Notes: generated by a model not told the origin, from the sequence alone. Shown: positions 51,058 through 59,780, counted from the stretch's first letter. The stretch is DNA of 64,000 nucleotides from Roseomonas nitratireducens (GCF_017813355.1 NZ_JAGIYZ010000002.1:1-64000), one strand, 5' to 3'. Made by a program: numbers and translations.

Positions 51058-53105
51058 GCGGGCCGATCGTTGGCGTGGATGTCGGTGGCACTTTCACCGA
51101 CCTGTTCCTGTACGACCCTTCGGCTGGCGGCTTTCGCACCGCGAAGGTGTCCTCGAACCGTGGCGACGAAGCGTCCGGCTTCCTTGCCGGCCTGCGCGCG
51201 CTCGGCGGCGCGGCGGGCATGGAGGCGATCGTCCACGGCACTACCGTCGGCACGAATGCGCTGCTGGAACGCAAGGGCGCGCGGCTCGGCGTCATCACCA
51301 CCGCGGGTTTCCGCGACGTGCTGGAGATGCGCCGCCGGGACCGCCGCCACACCTGGGGCCTCTGGGGCGACTTCACGCCGGTTGCCGACCGGGACCTGCG
51401 GCTGGAGGTGCCGGAGCGCACGCTCGCCGACGGGACGATCCGCACGCAGGTCGACCTCGATGCGGTGCGGGACGCCGCGCGGCGCCTCCTCGCCGCGGGT
51501 GCGGAAGCCTGCGCCATCGTCTTCATCAACGCCTATGCGAATGCGGCGAACGAGCACGCGGCGGCGGCGGCCGTGCGCGCGGTCTGGCCCAACGCGCATG
51601 TCTCCGTCTCCTCCGAGATCCTGCCCGAAATCCGCGAGTTCGAACGCGCTTCCACCGCCGCGCTGAACGCCTATCTCCAGCCCGTCGTCGCGGGGTATCT
51701 CGGGCGGCTGGAGGGCGCGCTCGCGCAGGAGCGCTTCGCCGGACGCTTCCACATCGTGCAGTCGAATGGCGGCATCATGTCGACCGCCACGGCGCGACGC
51801 ATGCCGGTGCGCACGGCGCTGTCCGGGCCCGCGGCGGGCGTCATCGCCGCGGCCGCGATCGCCCATGCGGCGGGCTTCGAGAACGCCATCACCTGCGACC
51901 TCGGCGGCACCTCCTTCGACGTCTCGGTCGTCGCGGGCGGGCGGATGGAACTGGCGGCGCAGGCGACGATCGACTTCGGCCTCGTCATCCGCTCGCCGAT
52001 GATCGAGATCACCACCATCGGCGCCGGCGGCGGCTCGATCGCGCATGTCGACCGCGGCGGGCTGCTCCAGGTCGGGCCGGAGAGCGCGGGCAGCCGGCCG
52101 GGGCCGGTCTGCTACGGGCAGGGCAACGACCGGCCGACGCTGACCGACGCGAACCTGGTGCTCGGGCGCATCAATCCGGCGCGCCCCATCGGCGGGGCTC
52201 TCACGCGCCTGGATGTCGAGGCCGCGCGCGAGGCGATCGCGCGCCATATCGGCGATCCGCTCGGCCTCGATGCCTTCGCCGCCGCGGAAGCGATCCTGCG
52301 CGTCGCGAATGCGAAGATGGCCGGCGCGATCCGGCTGGTCTCGATCGAGCGCGGGCACGATCCCGGCCGCTTCGCCGCGCTGCCCTTCGGCGGCGGCGGA
52401 GCGCTGCATGTCGGCGCGCTGATCCGGGAGGTCGGGCTCAAGGCCGCGCTGGTGCCGCGCTATCCGGGCGTGACCTCGGCACTTGGCTGCATCATCGCCG
52501 ATGTGCGCCACGACCAGGTGCGGACGCTGAACCTGTCGCTCGACACGCTCGACGCCGCGGCGCTCGATGCGCGCATGGTGGCGGAAGCGGACGCCGCGCG
52601 CGCCGTGGTCGGCGAAGCCGGCCTGCCGCTCGAGCGGATCGACACCGTCTTCGAACTCGACATGCACTACGCGGGGCAGACGCACACCGTCGCGGTCCCG
52701 CTGCCGGTCAGCCTCGGCGAAGGCACCACAGGCGTGACGGCGCCGATCGTGCGCGCGGCCTTCGAGGATGCCTATGGCCGCGCCTTCAGCCGCCTGCTGC
52801 CGGGTCTCCCGGTGCGCATCGTCACGCTGCGCACGGCGGCGATCGGCCGGCGTCCGCATTTCGACCTGGCCATGCTCGCGCCGGGGGCGGACGCCTCCAT
52901 GGCGACGGCGGCGCGGGGCAGCCGCCCGGTCCGCTTCGACGGCGCATGGCACGAGGCGCCGGTCTTCGCGCGGCTCGACCTGCCCGTCGGCGCAGTGGTC
53001 ACCGGGCCGGCGGTTCTGGAGCAGCCGGACGCGACCATCGTCGTCGATCCCGGCCTCGTCGCGCGGGTCGACCGCTTCGGCAACCTGATCATCGAAAGGG
53101 CCTGA
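51054..53105 (+). CDS. hydantoinase A / oxoprolinase-type ATPase subunit
   Basis: The GTG at 51054 overlaps the HyuB stop and gives 683 residues. The N-terminus has the ASKHA phosphate loop VGVDVGGTFTDLFLYD, the middle has GGTSFDVSVVAGG, a second ASKHA signature, and IGAGGGSIAHVDRGG, and the late strand LPFGGGGALHVGAL is family-typical. It is the ATP-using subunit, phosphorylating the substrate carbonyl in oxoprolinase-like members. A length near 680 residues matches HyuA of two-gene systems, not fused 5-oxoprolinases. One base separates it from the isochorismatase-fold gene. Confidence 0.88.
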   Translation: MSGPIVGVDVGGTFTDLFLYDPSAGGFRTAKVSSNRGDEASGFLAGLRALGGAAGMEAIVHGTTVGTNALLERKGARLGVITTAGFRDVLEMRRRDRRHTWGLWGDFTPVADRDLRLEVPERTLADGTIRTQVDLDAVRDAARRLLAAGAEACAIVFINAYANAANEHAAAAAVRAVWPNAHVSVSSEILPEIREFERASTAALNAYLQPVVAGYLGRLEGALAQERFAGRFHIVQSNGGIMSTATARRMPVRTALSGPAAGVIAAAAIAHAAGFENAITCDLGGTSFDVSVVAGGRMELAAQATIDFGLVIRSPMIEITTIGAGGGSIAHVDRGGLLQVGPESAGSRPGPVCYGQGNDRPTLTDANLVLGRINPARPIGGALTRLDVEAAREAIARHIGDPLGLDAFAAAEAILRVANAKMAGAIRLVSIERGHDPGRFAALPFGGGGALHVGALIREVGLKAALVPRYPGVTSALGCIIADVRHDQVRTLNLSLDTLDAAALDARMVAEADAARAVVGEAGLPLERIDTVFELDMHYAGQTHTVAVPLPVSLGEGTTGVTAPIVRAAFEDAYGRAFSRLLPGLPVRIVTLRTAAIGRRPHFDLAMLAPGADASMATAARGSRPVRFDGAWHEAPVFARLDLPVGAVVTGPAVLEQPDATIVVDPGLVARVDRFGNLIIERA

Positions 53106-53106
53106 C

Positions 53107-53715
53107 ATGGCGGGCGTGCCCATTCCCATCGCCGAGACGGCGCTGCTGCTCTGCGACCTGCAGAACGACTTCATCCATCCGCGCGGCGCCTATGGGCGCG
53201 CCGGGCAGTCCGCGCCGGCCATCGCCGCGCTGCCTGCGCGGCTTGCGCCGCTGGTCGCCGCGCTGCGCGCCAGGGGCGGCTGGATCGCCTCGACGCATTT
53301 CACGCTGGTGCCCGGCCGCGGCGGGGAGCCCTTCATCTCCGAGCATCTGCGGCGGATGCGCCCTTTCCTCGGCAAGGGTGACTTCGCGCCGGGCTCCTGG
53401 GGCCAGGCGCTGGTGGACGAACTCGCGCCGTCGGACCTGCCGGTCGAGAAGCTCGGCTACGATGCCTTCTGGAACAGCAGGCTCGAATGGGTGCTGCGCC
53501 GGGCGGGCGTGCGGAAGTTGCTTGTCGCCGGCATCGTGACGAATGGCGGCGTGGCGTCGACCGTGCGCGGCGCGCATGTGCGGGAATTCGAGGTGACGCT
53601 GCTCGAGGATGGCTGCGCCGCCTTCTCGGAGGAAATCCACCACGCCGCCGTCGAGGGCCTGCGCCCGGTCGCGGAGGTCACGACCGTCGCGGAAGCGCTC
53701 GCCGCGCTCGGCTGA
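53107..53715 (+). CDS. isochorismatase-fold protein lacking the catalytic cysteine
   Basis: The 202-residue protein has the isochorismatase/cysteine-hydrolase fold. The first catalytic residue Asp17 is in LLCDLQNDF and the lysine in VEKLGYDAFWNS (Lys115) is present. The third position, where amidases of this fold carry the nucleophilic cysteine (TNVCVEST-type), reads TNGGVAST with Gly at 147-148. Isochorismatases such as PhzD also lack the cysteine, so the protein may cleave a vinyl ether or other non-amide bond, or be inactive. One base after HyuA in the operon suggests a downstream step on the same substrate, but amide hydrolysis is not supported. Confidence 0.8.
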   Translation: MAGVPIPIAETALLLCDLQNDFIHPRGAYGRAGQSAPAIAALPARLAPLVAALRARGGWIASTHFTLVPGRGGEPFISEHLRRMRPFLGKGDFAPGSWGQALVDELAPSDLPVEKLGYDAFWNSRLEWVLRRAGVRKLLVAGIVTNGGVASTVRGAHVREFEVTLLEDGCAAFSEEIHHAAVEGLRPVAEVTTVAEALAALG

Positions 53716-53776
53716 CCCCTGGACAAGCCGCGCGCGCTCGGCATCTATCCGGCGCGACTCTCCGGGGGTTCAGGAC

Positions 53777-56080
53777 ATGGACAAGTTCGGCATCGGCCAG
53801 CCCGTGCGACGGAAGGAGGATGTGCGCCTCCTCACCGGCCGCGGCACCTATACGGACGACATCGACCGTGCCGGCCAGGCCCATGCGGCGATCCTGCGGT
53901 CTCCGCACGCGCATGCCCGCATCGTCTCGATCGATGTGCGGGAAGCGATGGCCGCGCCCGGCGTGCTCGCTGTGCTGACCGGCGCCGATGCGGATGCCGA
54001 CGGGCTCGGCCTGCTGCCCGTGCAGGTCGATGTGCCGGGCAAGGAGAAGCCGCTCTTCTGCCCGCCGCGGCGCATCCTGCAGACCGACTGCGTGCGCTTC
54101 GTCGGCGACCCCGTCGCGCTCGTCGTCGCCGAGACGCGGGAGCAGGCGATGGATGCCTGCGAGTTGATCGCCATCGACTACGACATCCTGCCGAGCGTCA
54201 CGGAAACGGCGAAGGCGCTCGACCCCGACGCGCCCGTGATCTGGGAGCAGAACGGCAGCAACCTCTGCGTCCATTGGGACAGCGGGCGGGCGGAGATGGC
54301 CGATGCCGCCTTCGCCGGCGCGCATCGCGTCGTCGCGGTCGACCTGGTGCAGAACCGGCTCGTCGGTAATCCGATGGAACCGCGCGTCGCGCTCGGCGAA
54401 TGGGATGGCGAACGCTGGACGCTGACCTCCCCGACCCAGGGCGTGATCCGGGTGCGGGAAGGCCTGGCCAAGATCGTCTTCAAGGTGCCGCTCGAGAAGG
54501 TGCGCGTCGTCTCGCCCGATGTCGGCGGCGGCTTCGGCCTGCGCGGCAAGCTCTTCCCGGAAACGGCGATGGTGCTCTGGGCGGCGAAGCGGCTGGGGCG
54601 CCCCGTGAAGTGGCGCGCCGGGCGGACCGAGACCTTCCTGTCCGACCCCCATGGCCGCGACCATGTGACGCATGCCGAGATGGCCTTCGACGCGAAGGCC
54701 AAGGCGCTCGGCGTGCGCATCCGCACGACGGCGGCGATGGGGGCCTATCTGCTCGATTTCGGGCCGCGCATCCCGACGCTCGCCGGCGGGCGCATCAACG
54801 GCACCGTCTATGACATCCAGGCGCTGAACGTGCAGGTGAAGTGCGTCTTCACCAACACCGTCTCCACCGACGCCTATCGCGGCGCCGGGCGGCCGGAGAC
54901 GGCCTATGTGCTGGAACGCCTGCTCGACCAGGGCGCGGCCGCCTTCGGCATCGGGCGCGACGAGATCCGGCGGCGCAACTATGTCCGCCCCGACCAGATC
55001 CCCTACGCGAACGCCGCCGGCAACGTCATCGATTCCGGCCGCTTCGAGGAGACGCAGGAGATGGCGCTGCAACTCGCCGACTGGGCGGGTTTCGAGGCGC
55101 GGCGGGCGGAAGCGGCGAAGCGCGGCAGGAAGCGTGGCATCGGCCTCGGCTACTTCATCGAGGCCTCCGGCGGCCAGCCCTTCGAATGGGCGCGCGTCGC
55201 GCTCACGCCCGAAGGCCGCGCGAAGCTGACCGTCGGCACTTTCAGCCACGGCCAGGGCCACGAGACCGCCTATGCCCAGGTGCTGAGCGAGAAGCTCGGC
55301 ATCCCCTACGACAGTATCGACCTGGTGCAGGGCGACAGCGACGTGGTGCAGAAGGGCGCGGGCACGGGGGGGTCGCGGTCGTCGCAGATGGGCGGCGTCG
55401 CCATCACCCGGACCGCGGCGCTGGTGCTCGCCAAGGCGAAGCGCATCGCCGCGCATCTTCTCGAAGCCGGCGTGGCGGACATCGAGTTCGCGGACGGGCG
55501 CTTCAGCGTCGCGGGGACCGACCTTGCGGTCGGATGGCCCGCCGTGATCGCCGCGGCGCATGATCCCGCGCGCCTGCCACCCGGGGAGGCGCCGGGCCTC
55601 GACGAGAACCTGACCTATACCCGCGACACGGAATGCAACTTCCCCAATGGCTGCCATGTGGCGGAGGTGGAGGTCGACCCCGACACGGGGGAGGTCGCGC
55701 TCGTCAACTACGCTGCGGTCGACGATGTGGGCGTGGTGATCAACCCGATGCTCGTCCACGGCCAGTGCCATGGCGGCATAATGTCCGGCATCGGCCAGGC
55801 CATGCTGGAACATGCGCGCTACGATGCGGAGAGCGGCCAGTTCCTGACCGCCACCTTCCAGGACTACTGCATGCCGCGCGCGGGCGATGCGCCGTCCTTC
55901 CGGCTCGGCCTCAACATCGTGCCCTGCCCGTCGAACGACCTCGGCGTGAAGGGCGCGGGGGAGGGCGGGGCCTGCGGCGCGCCGCCGGCGATCGTCTCGG
56001 CTGTGTGCGACGCCCTGGGCGTCGCGCATGTCGACATGCCGCTGACGCCCGAAAGTGTCTGGCGCGCGCTGGCGGGCTGA
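53777..56080 (+). CDS. molybdopterin-dependent hydroxylase/dehydrogenase large subunit (second orphan)
   Basis: From ATG 53777 the protein has 767 residues and the same layout as the 19621 gene. It starts FGIGQPVRRKEDVRLLTGRG, has the AYRGAGRPE motif at about 366-374 and the active-site glutamate in KGAGEGGACG (about residue 729). It is a form II type, so CO is not the expected substrate; aldehydes and N-heterocycles are. No 2Fe-2S or FAD subunit gene is next to it. In an operon with a hydantoinase-type enzyme and a maleate-isomerase-like enzyme, hydroxylation of a nitrogen heterocycle is a coherent but unproven reading. Confidence 0.86.
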   Translation: MDKFGIGQPVRRKEDVRLLTGRGTYTDDIDRAGQAHAAILRSPHAHARIVSIDVREAMAAPGVLAVLTGADADADGLGLLPVQVDVPGKEKPLFCPPRRILQTDCVRFVGDPVALVVAETREQAMDACELIAIDYDILPSVTETAKALDPDAPVIWEQNGSNLCVHWDSGRAEMADAAFAGAHRVVAVDLVQNRLVGNPMEPRVALGEWDGERWTLTSPTQGVIRVREGLAKIVFKVPLEKVRVVSPDVGGGFGLRGKLFPETAMVLWAAKRLGRPVKWRAGRTETFLSDPHGRDHVTHAEMAFDAKAKALGVRIRTTAAMGAYLLDFGPRIPTLAGGRINGTVYDIQALNVQVKCVFTNTVSTDAYRGAGRPETAYVLERLLDQGAAAFGIGRDEIRRRNYVRPDQIPYANAAGNVIDSGRFEETQEMALQLADWAGFEARRAEAAKRGRKRGIGLGYFIEASGGQPFEWARVALTPEGRAKLTVGTFSHGQGHETAYAQVLSEKLGIPYDSIDLVQGDSDVVQKGAGTGGSRSSQMGGVAITRTAALVLAKAKRIAAHLLEAGVADIEFADGRFSVAGTDLAVGWPAVIAAAHDPARLPPGEAPGLDENLTYTRDTECNFPNGCHVAEVEVDPDTGEVALVNYAAVDDVGVVINPMLVHGQCHGGIMSGIGQAMLEHARYDAESGQFLTATFQDYCMPRAGDAPSFRLGLNIVPCPSNDLGVKGAGEGGACGAPPAIVSAVCDALGVAHVDMPLTPESVWRALAG

Positions 56081-56124
56081 CCCGGTCGCATGGGTTGGAC
56101 GGAGCGTGTTCGAAGGGGGCCAGA

Positions 56125-56895
56125 ATGTCGGTCGAATACGCGCCTGACGGCCTGCTCGGCGTCCTGACGCCGCAGGCGAACACCACCGTCGAGCCTGAAT
56201 TCGCCATCCTGCTGCCGCCGCGCGTGACGATGTTGGCCGCACGGCTGACGAGCCCCAAGCCGACCATCGCCGCGCGTCTCGTGGATTATGTGGAAGGGCT
56301 GGACGCCGCCGTCGCGCAATTCGCCAATGCGCCGCTCGGCGCCATCGCCTTCGCCTGCACCGGCGCCTCCTACCTGGTGGGGCGGGATGCGGAGGATGCG
56401 GCGGTGGCGCGGCTGGAAGCGCGGAGCGGCATTCCCTTCGTGACCGCGGCGCGGGCCGTGTGCGACGCCTTCACCGCGCTCGGCGCGTCTCGGATCGGGC
56501 TCGTTTCGCCATACCCGGCGGATCTCACCGAGGCCTCCGTGGCCTACTGGTCCTCGCGAGGCCTCACGGTCGGGCGCGTCGTCGCGGCGGCGCCGCCCGG
56601 CGATTCCTTCCACCCGATCTACGCCATGTCCGCCGGCAGCGCGGCGGAGGCGCTGGCCGGGATGCGCGGCGCGGGGGTGGATGCCGTCGTCATGCTCGGC
56701 ACCGGCATGCCGACGCTGAAGCCGATCCTCGACTGCCCGGCGGTCGATGGCGCGCCGGTCATCTCCTGCATGACGGCGCTGGCGTGGCGCAGCCTGGTCG
56801 CGCTGCGCGGCACGGCTCCGGATGGCGCGGGCCTACGCCGCTGGATCGCCGGCGAGGGCTGGCGCGCGCGCTACGCGCAACGCATGGGCGGCTAG
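56125..56895 (+). CDS. maleate isomerase / Asp-Glu racemase-fold enzyme
   Basis: The 256-residue product belongs to the maleate cis-trans isomerase/arylmalonate decarboxylase group of the Asp/Glu racemase fold. It has the N-terminal GVLTPQANTTVEPEF and the first catalytic loop AFACTGASY with Cys78. The second loop, where two-base racemases and maleate isomerases have a second cysteine, reads MLGTGMPTL with Thr193, so only one catalytic thiol is left. Single-cysteine members include arylmalonate decarboxylase, though its cysteine is in the second loop. It is the last gene of the run from 44862; the ATG at 56125 is used over longer in-frame starts that overlap the hydroxylase gene. Confidence 0.8.
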   Translation: MSVEYAPDGLLGVLTPQANTTVEPEFAILLPPRVTMLAARLTSPKPTIAARLVDYVEGLDAAVAQFANAPLGAIAFACTGASYLVGRDAEDAAVARLEARSGIPFVTAARAVCDAFTALGASRIGLVSPYPADLTEASVAYWSSRGLTVGRVVAAAPPGDSFHPIYAMSAGSAAEALAGMRGAGVDAVVMLGTGMPTLKPILDCPAVDGAPVISCMTALAWRSLVALRGTAPDGAGLRRWIAGEGWRARYAQRMGG

Positions 56896-57902
56896 GGCGA
56901 CCTCGCCGGCGTCACGCCGATCATGGAATCGCGCGTGACGAGGGCGGCGAGCCGGTCCTCGCTCCAGCCCTCGGTCCCGGCGGGCCGGGCCGGGATGACC
57001 ATGTAGCGAAGCTCGGCATTGCTGTCGTGGACGCGCAGCTCGACATCCTCGGGCAGATGCGTGCCGAATTCGGCGAGGATGCCGCGCGGGTCGCGCACCG
57101 CACGGGCGCGATAGGCTCGCGACTTGTACCAGGCCGGCGGCCGGCCGAGCACGCTGCGCGGATAGCAGGAACAGAGCGTGCAGACGACGAGGTTGTGCAG
57201 CCGGTCGGTGTTGAACAGCGCGGTCAGCACCGTCTCCCCGCCCGACAAGCCGAGTTCGCCGACGGCCTTCCCGGCATCGGTCGCGAGCCGCGCGGCGAAG
57301 CCCGGGTCCGCCCAGGCGCGGGCGACGACACGCGCGCCGTTGTGCGGGCCGCGGCTGTCCATGCGCTCGATCTCGGCGCGGATCTCCTCGGCCGTCACGA
57401 TGCCCTTGGCGAGCAGAAGGTTGCGCACGGCGAGCCCGCGCAGGCGGAGCGGCGGAAGTTCCTCCAGCGCCGCGTCGTCATCCTCCTGGTAGGGATGATC
57501 GTCATGATCGTGGTCATGGTCATGATCGTGGTCGTGATCATGGTGATGCTGCCCCGCGGGCGCCCCTTCCACCCGGTGCAGGCCGGCCGCGCGCAGGCGC
57601 GCCTCCTCCGCCTCCATCTCCGCCAGCGGGATCACGCCCTTGGCGTCGAGCAGGGAGGAGAAGGCGAGGATCCAGCGCTGGTAGTAGGGCATGGACCAGT
57701 ACTGCGGCGCGTCGAGCCCTTCCTGCACGCGCCGGCTCTCGTCCGTCGTGAAGAAGTGGCGCTTCCGGTCGGCCAGCAGCATGCGGATCGCGTCGGCCTC
57801 CTTCTCCCAATGCGCGGGCTCGTGCTCCTCCCGCGCGATGGGGCCGGAGAAGCGGCCGCCGGCGTCATGCGGCGGATGGTCGGGCGGGGCGATCTCGGTC
57901 AT
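56892..57902 (-). CDS. single-chain nitrile-hydratase-like protein: beta N-part, His/Asp tract, cobalt-type alpha part
   Basis: The 336-residue protein joins two nitrile-hydratase segments. Residues ~25-105 match the N-terminal part of the beta subunit (HEPAHWEKEADAIRMLL, YWSMPYYQRWILAF). Residues ~150-336 match the alpha subunit, with the metal site CTLCSC at 241-246; Thr in the second place points to cobalt. Between them, residues 119-136 are alternating His and Asp (HHHDHDHDHDH pattern), likely metal-binding. The beta C-terminal SH3-like domain is missing and not encoded nearby. Thiocyanate hydrolase also splits the beta subunit, so that family is possible. The expected reaction is hydration of a nitrile to amide. 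Start at the ATG at 57902; the stop is shared with the maleate-isomerase-like gene. Confidence 0.75.
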   Translation of the reverse strand: MTEIAPPDHPPHDAGGRFSGPIAREEHEPAHWEKEADAIRMLLADRKRHFFTTDESRRVQEGLDAPQYWSMPYYQRWILAFSSLLDAKGVIPLAEMEAEEARLRAAGLHRVEGAPAGQHHHDHDHDHDHDHDHDDHPYQEDDDAALEELPPLRLRGLAVRNLLLAKGIVTAEEIRAEIERMDSRGPHNGARVVARAWADPGFAARLATDAGKAVGELGLSGGETVLTALFNTDRLHNLVVCTLCSCYPRSVLGRPPAWYKSRAYRARAVRDPRGILAEFGTHLPEDVELRVHDSNAELRYMVIPARPAGTEGWSEDRLAALVTRDSMIGVTPARSP

Positions 57903-58003
57903 GCGGCGCATCCTGCCAGGGGCGTCGCGGACGGCAAGCGGCATCTCGACAGCCCGTTCGGGCGCCCGCATCCTGGCGCGCCGTCACCGGGAGACGCCAC
58001 ATC

Positions 58004-58990
58004 ATGCCAGCCATTGCCCGCCGTTCCGTGCTCGCCCTCTCCGCCGCGCCGCTGGCTGCGCCGGCGTTCGGGCAGGGCGCCTGGCCGCAGCGCGACCTTC
58101 GCCTGATCTGCCCCTTTCCGCCGGGCGGGACGACGGACGTCGTGGCGCGGCTGGTCGCCACCGCGATGCGCGAACCGCTCGGCCGCGCCGTCGTGGTCGA
58201 GAACCAGCCGGGCGCGGGCAGCACCCTCGCCGCCGGCCGTTTCGCCAGGGAAGCGGATGACCATGCATTGTTCCTCAGCCAGATCGCCTCGCACGCCATC
58301 GGCCCCGCGCTCTATCGCAACCTGCCCTACGATCCGGAGACCGATTTCCGCGCCGTGACGCTGCTCGTCACCGTGCCGAACGTGCTGGTGGCCAATCCGC
58401 GCAAGGTGCCTTCCGGCGACATCCGCGACTTCCTGCGGGCGGCGCGGCGCCAGCCCGGAGAGCGCAACTTCGCCTCGGCCGGCAACGGGACATCAACCCA
58501 CCTGACGGGCGAGCTGATCGGCCAGCTCGCTGGTGCACGGCTGACGCATGTTCCCTATCGCGGCGCGGGCCCGGCCATGACGGCGGTGGTGGGCGGGGAG
58601 GTCGACACGCTCATCGACAACCTGCCCACGGCCCTGCCGCAGATCCGCGCCGGGACAGTGCGCGCGCTGGCCGTCACCGCCCGCACGCGCGTGCCGGACC
58701 TGCCCGACGTGCCGGCGCTGTCGGAACTCGGCGCCGAATTCGGGCTCGAGGGCTTCGAGGCCGAGGCCTGGTTCGGGCTGCACGCGCATCGCAGCGCGTC
58801 GGACGCGGTCGTCGAGCGGATGTCCGCCGCCGTGCTCGCTGCGCTCGCCGATGCCGGCGTGCGCCAGCAGTTGGCAAGCCGGGGGACGACGCCGCGCGGC
58901 GGGCCGCCCGCGGACTATGCGCGGCTGGTCGCTTCCGAGCGCGCGCGCTGGCTGCGCGTGGTCCGCGACGGCAACGTGCAGGCCGACTGA
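58004..58990 (+). CDS. Bug/TctC-family periplasmic solute receptor
   Basis: This 328-residue protein has a leader (RRSVLALSAAPLAAPAFGQG) and Bug landmarks: CPFPPGGTTDVVAR, VENQPGAGSTLAAGRFA and NFASAGNGTSTHLTGEL, the last contributing to the ligand site. The FPPGGTTD string is closer to the classic consensus than that of the other Bug protein in this window. No TctA/TctB genes lie nearby. The gene opens a + strand group with a RraA-like aldolase gene 59 bp later, hinting at uptake of a dicarboxylate or hydroxy-keto acid. Confidence 0.87.
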   Translation: MPAIARRSVLALSAAPLAAPAFGQGAWPQRDLRLICPFPPGGTTDVVARLVATAMREPLGRAVVVENQPGAGSTLAAGRFAREADDHALFLSQIASHAIGPALYRNLPYDPETDFRAVTLLVTVPNVLVANPRKVPSGDIRDFLRAARRQPGERNFASAGNGTSTHLTGELIGQLAGARLTHVPYRGAGPAMTAVVGGEVDTLIDNLPTALPQIRAGTVRALAVTARTRVPDLPDVPALSELGAEFGLEGFEAEAWFGLHAHRSASDAVVERMSAAVLAALADAGVRQQLASRGTTPRGGPPADYARLVASERARWLRVVRDGNVQAD

Positions 58991-59049
58991 GCCGGGTTTG
59001 ACCACGGCGGGCCGCCGCCCGATGCTGGCGGCCCGGAGGAGACACCGAC

Positions 59050-59757
59050 ATGACAAGCTACCCCTTCACCGCCGCGGATCTCGAGGCGCTGCGCCAGTGG
59101 GACACGCCCACCATCTGCAACGCGCTCGAGGTTGTCGCCCCGCATCGCCGCGGCTACGGCTTCACCGTACGCCCGATGACCGCGGTGTTCCCGAAGCTGC
59201 CGCCGATCTGCGGCCTCGCGCGCACCGGCACGCAGCGTGCCGCCTTCCCCTCGGGCCGCAGCAAGCAGGCCGACAAGGAGATGCGCATCGCCTGGTATTC
59301 CTACGTGGCCGATGCCGCGCTGCCGACCATCGTGTGCCTGCAGGACCTCGACGACACGCCCGGTGTCGGCGCCTTCTGGGGCGAGGTGAATTCCGCCGTC
59401 CACAAGGGCCTCGGCGCGCAGGGCGTGGTCACCAACGGCTCGGTGCGCGACCTCGACATGTTCGCACCGGGCTTCCAGGGCATCGCCGGCGTGGTGAACC
59501 CCTCTCACGCGCATGTTCATATCGTCGCGGTGAACGTGGAGGTCACCATTCACGGCATGCAGGTAAAGCACGACGATGTCGTGCATGCCGACCTGCACGG
59601 CGCGGTCGTGATTCCGCATGACGTGGTGACCAAGATCCCCGCGGCGATCGACCTGCTCACGCGCAAGGAGAAGGTCATCCTCGACATGGCGCGCGCGCCC
59701 GGCTTCAACATCGAGCGCCTGAAGGAAGCCCTCTCGCAGTCCGAGGATATCCACTGA
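59050..59757 (+). CDS. RraA-family protein (4-hydroxy-4-methyl-2-oxoglutarate aldolase-like)
   Basis: The 235-residue protein has the RraA/HMG-aldolase core, with GEVNSAVHKGLGAQG and GVVTNGSVRDLD that carries the Arg-Asp pair needed for metal and substrate binding. Family members cleave 4-hydroxy-2-oxo acids to pyruvate and an alpha-keto acid (divalent-metal dependent) or act as RNase E inhibitors. Residues 1-100 resemble the family N-terminus but show an extra loop around FPKLPPICG. Catabolic context (Bug receptor, hydrolase-like genes) favours the aldolase-type role over RNase E regulation. The next gene overlaps or follows within 23 bp. Confidence 0.82.
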   Translation: MTSYPFTAADLEALRQWDTPTICNALEVVAPHRRGYGFTVRPMTAVFPKLPPICGLARTGTQRAAFPSGRSKQADKEMRIAWYSYVADAALPTIVCLQDLDDTPGVGAFWGEVNSAVHKGLGAQGVVTNGSVRDLDMFAPGFQGIAGVVNPSHAHVHIVAVNVEVTIHGMQVKHDDVVHADLHGAVVIPHDVVTKIPAAIDLLTRKEKVILDMARAPGFNIERLKEALSQSEDIH

Positions 59758-59780
59758 CCGCGCGCGCGCCGCTCTGCCAC

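Noticed and set aside
53107-56895. Nicotinate degradation (nicB/nicF/nicE-like set)
   Set aside because: The amidase-like protein lacks its cysteine, the isomerase lacks one of two, and no nicC, nicX or nicD gene is seen. The general idea of a nitrogen heterocycle is kept only as inference.
57480-57545. DNA microsatellite or CRISPR-like repeat (alternating ATGATCG/TGGTC units)
   Set aside because: It is the coding sequence of the His/Asp tract in the nitrile-hydratase-like gene, in frame and ending cleanly, so it is a protein feature.
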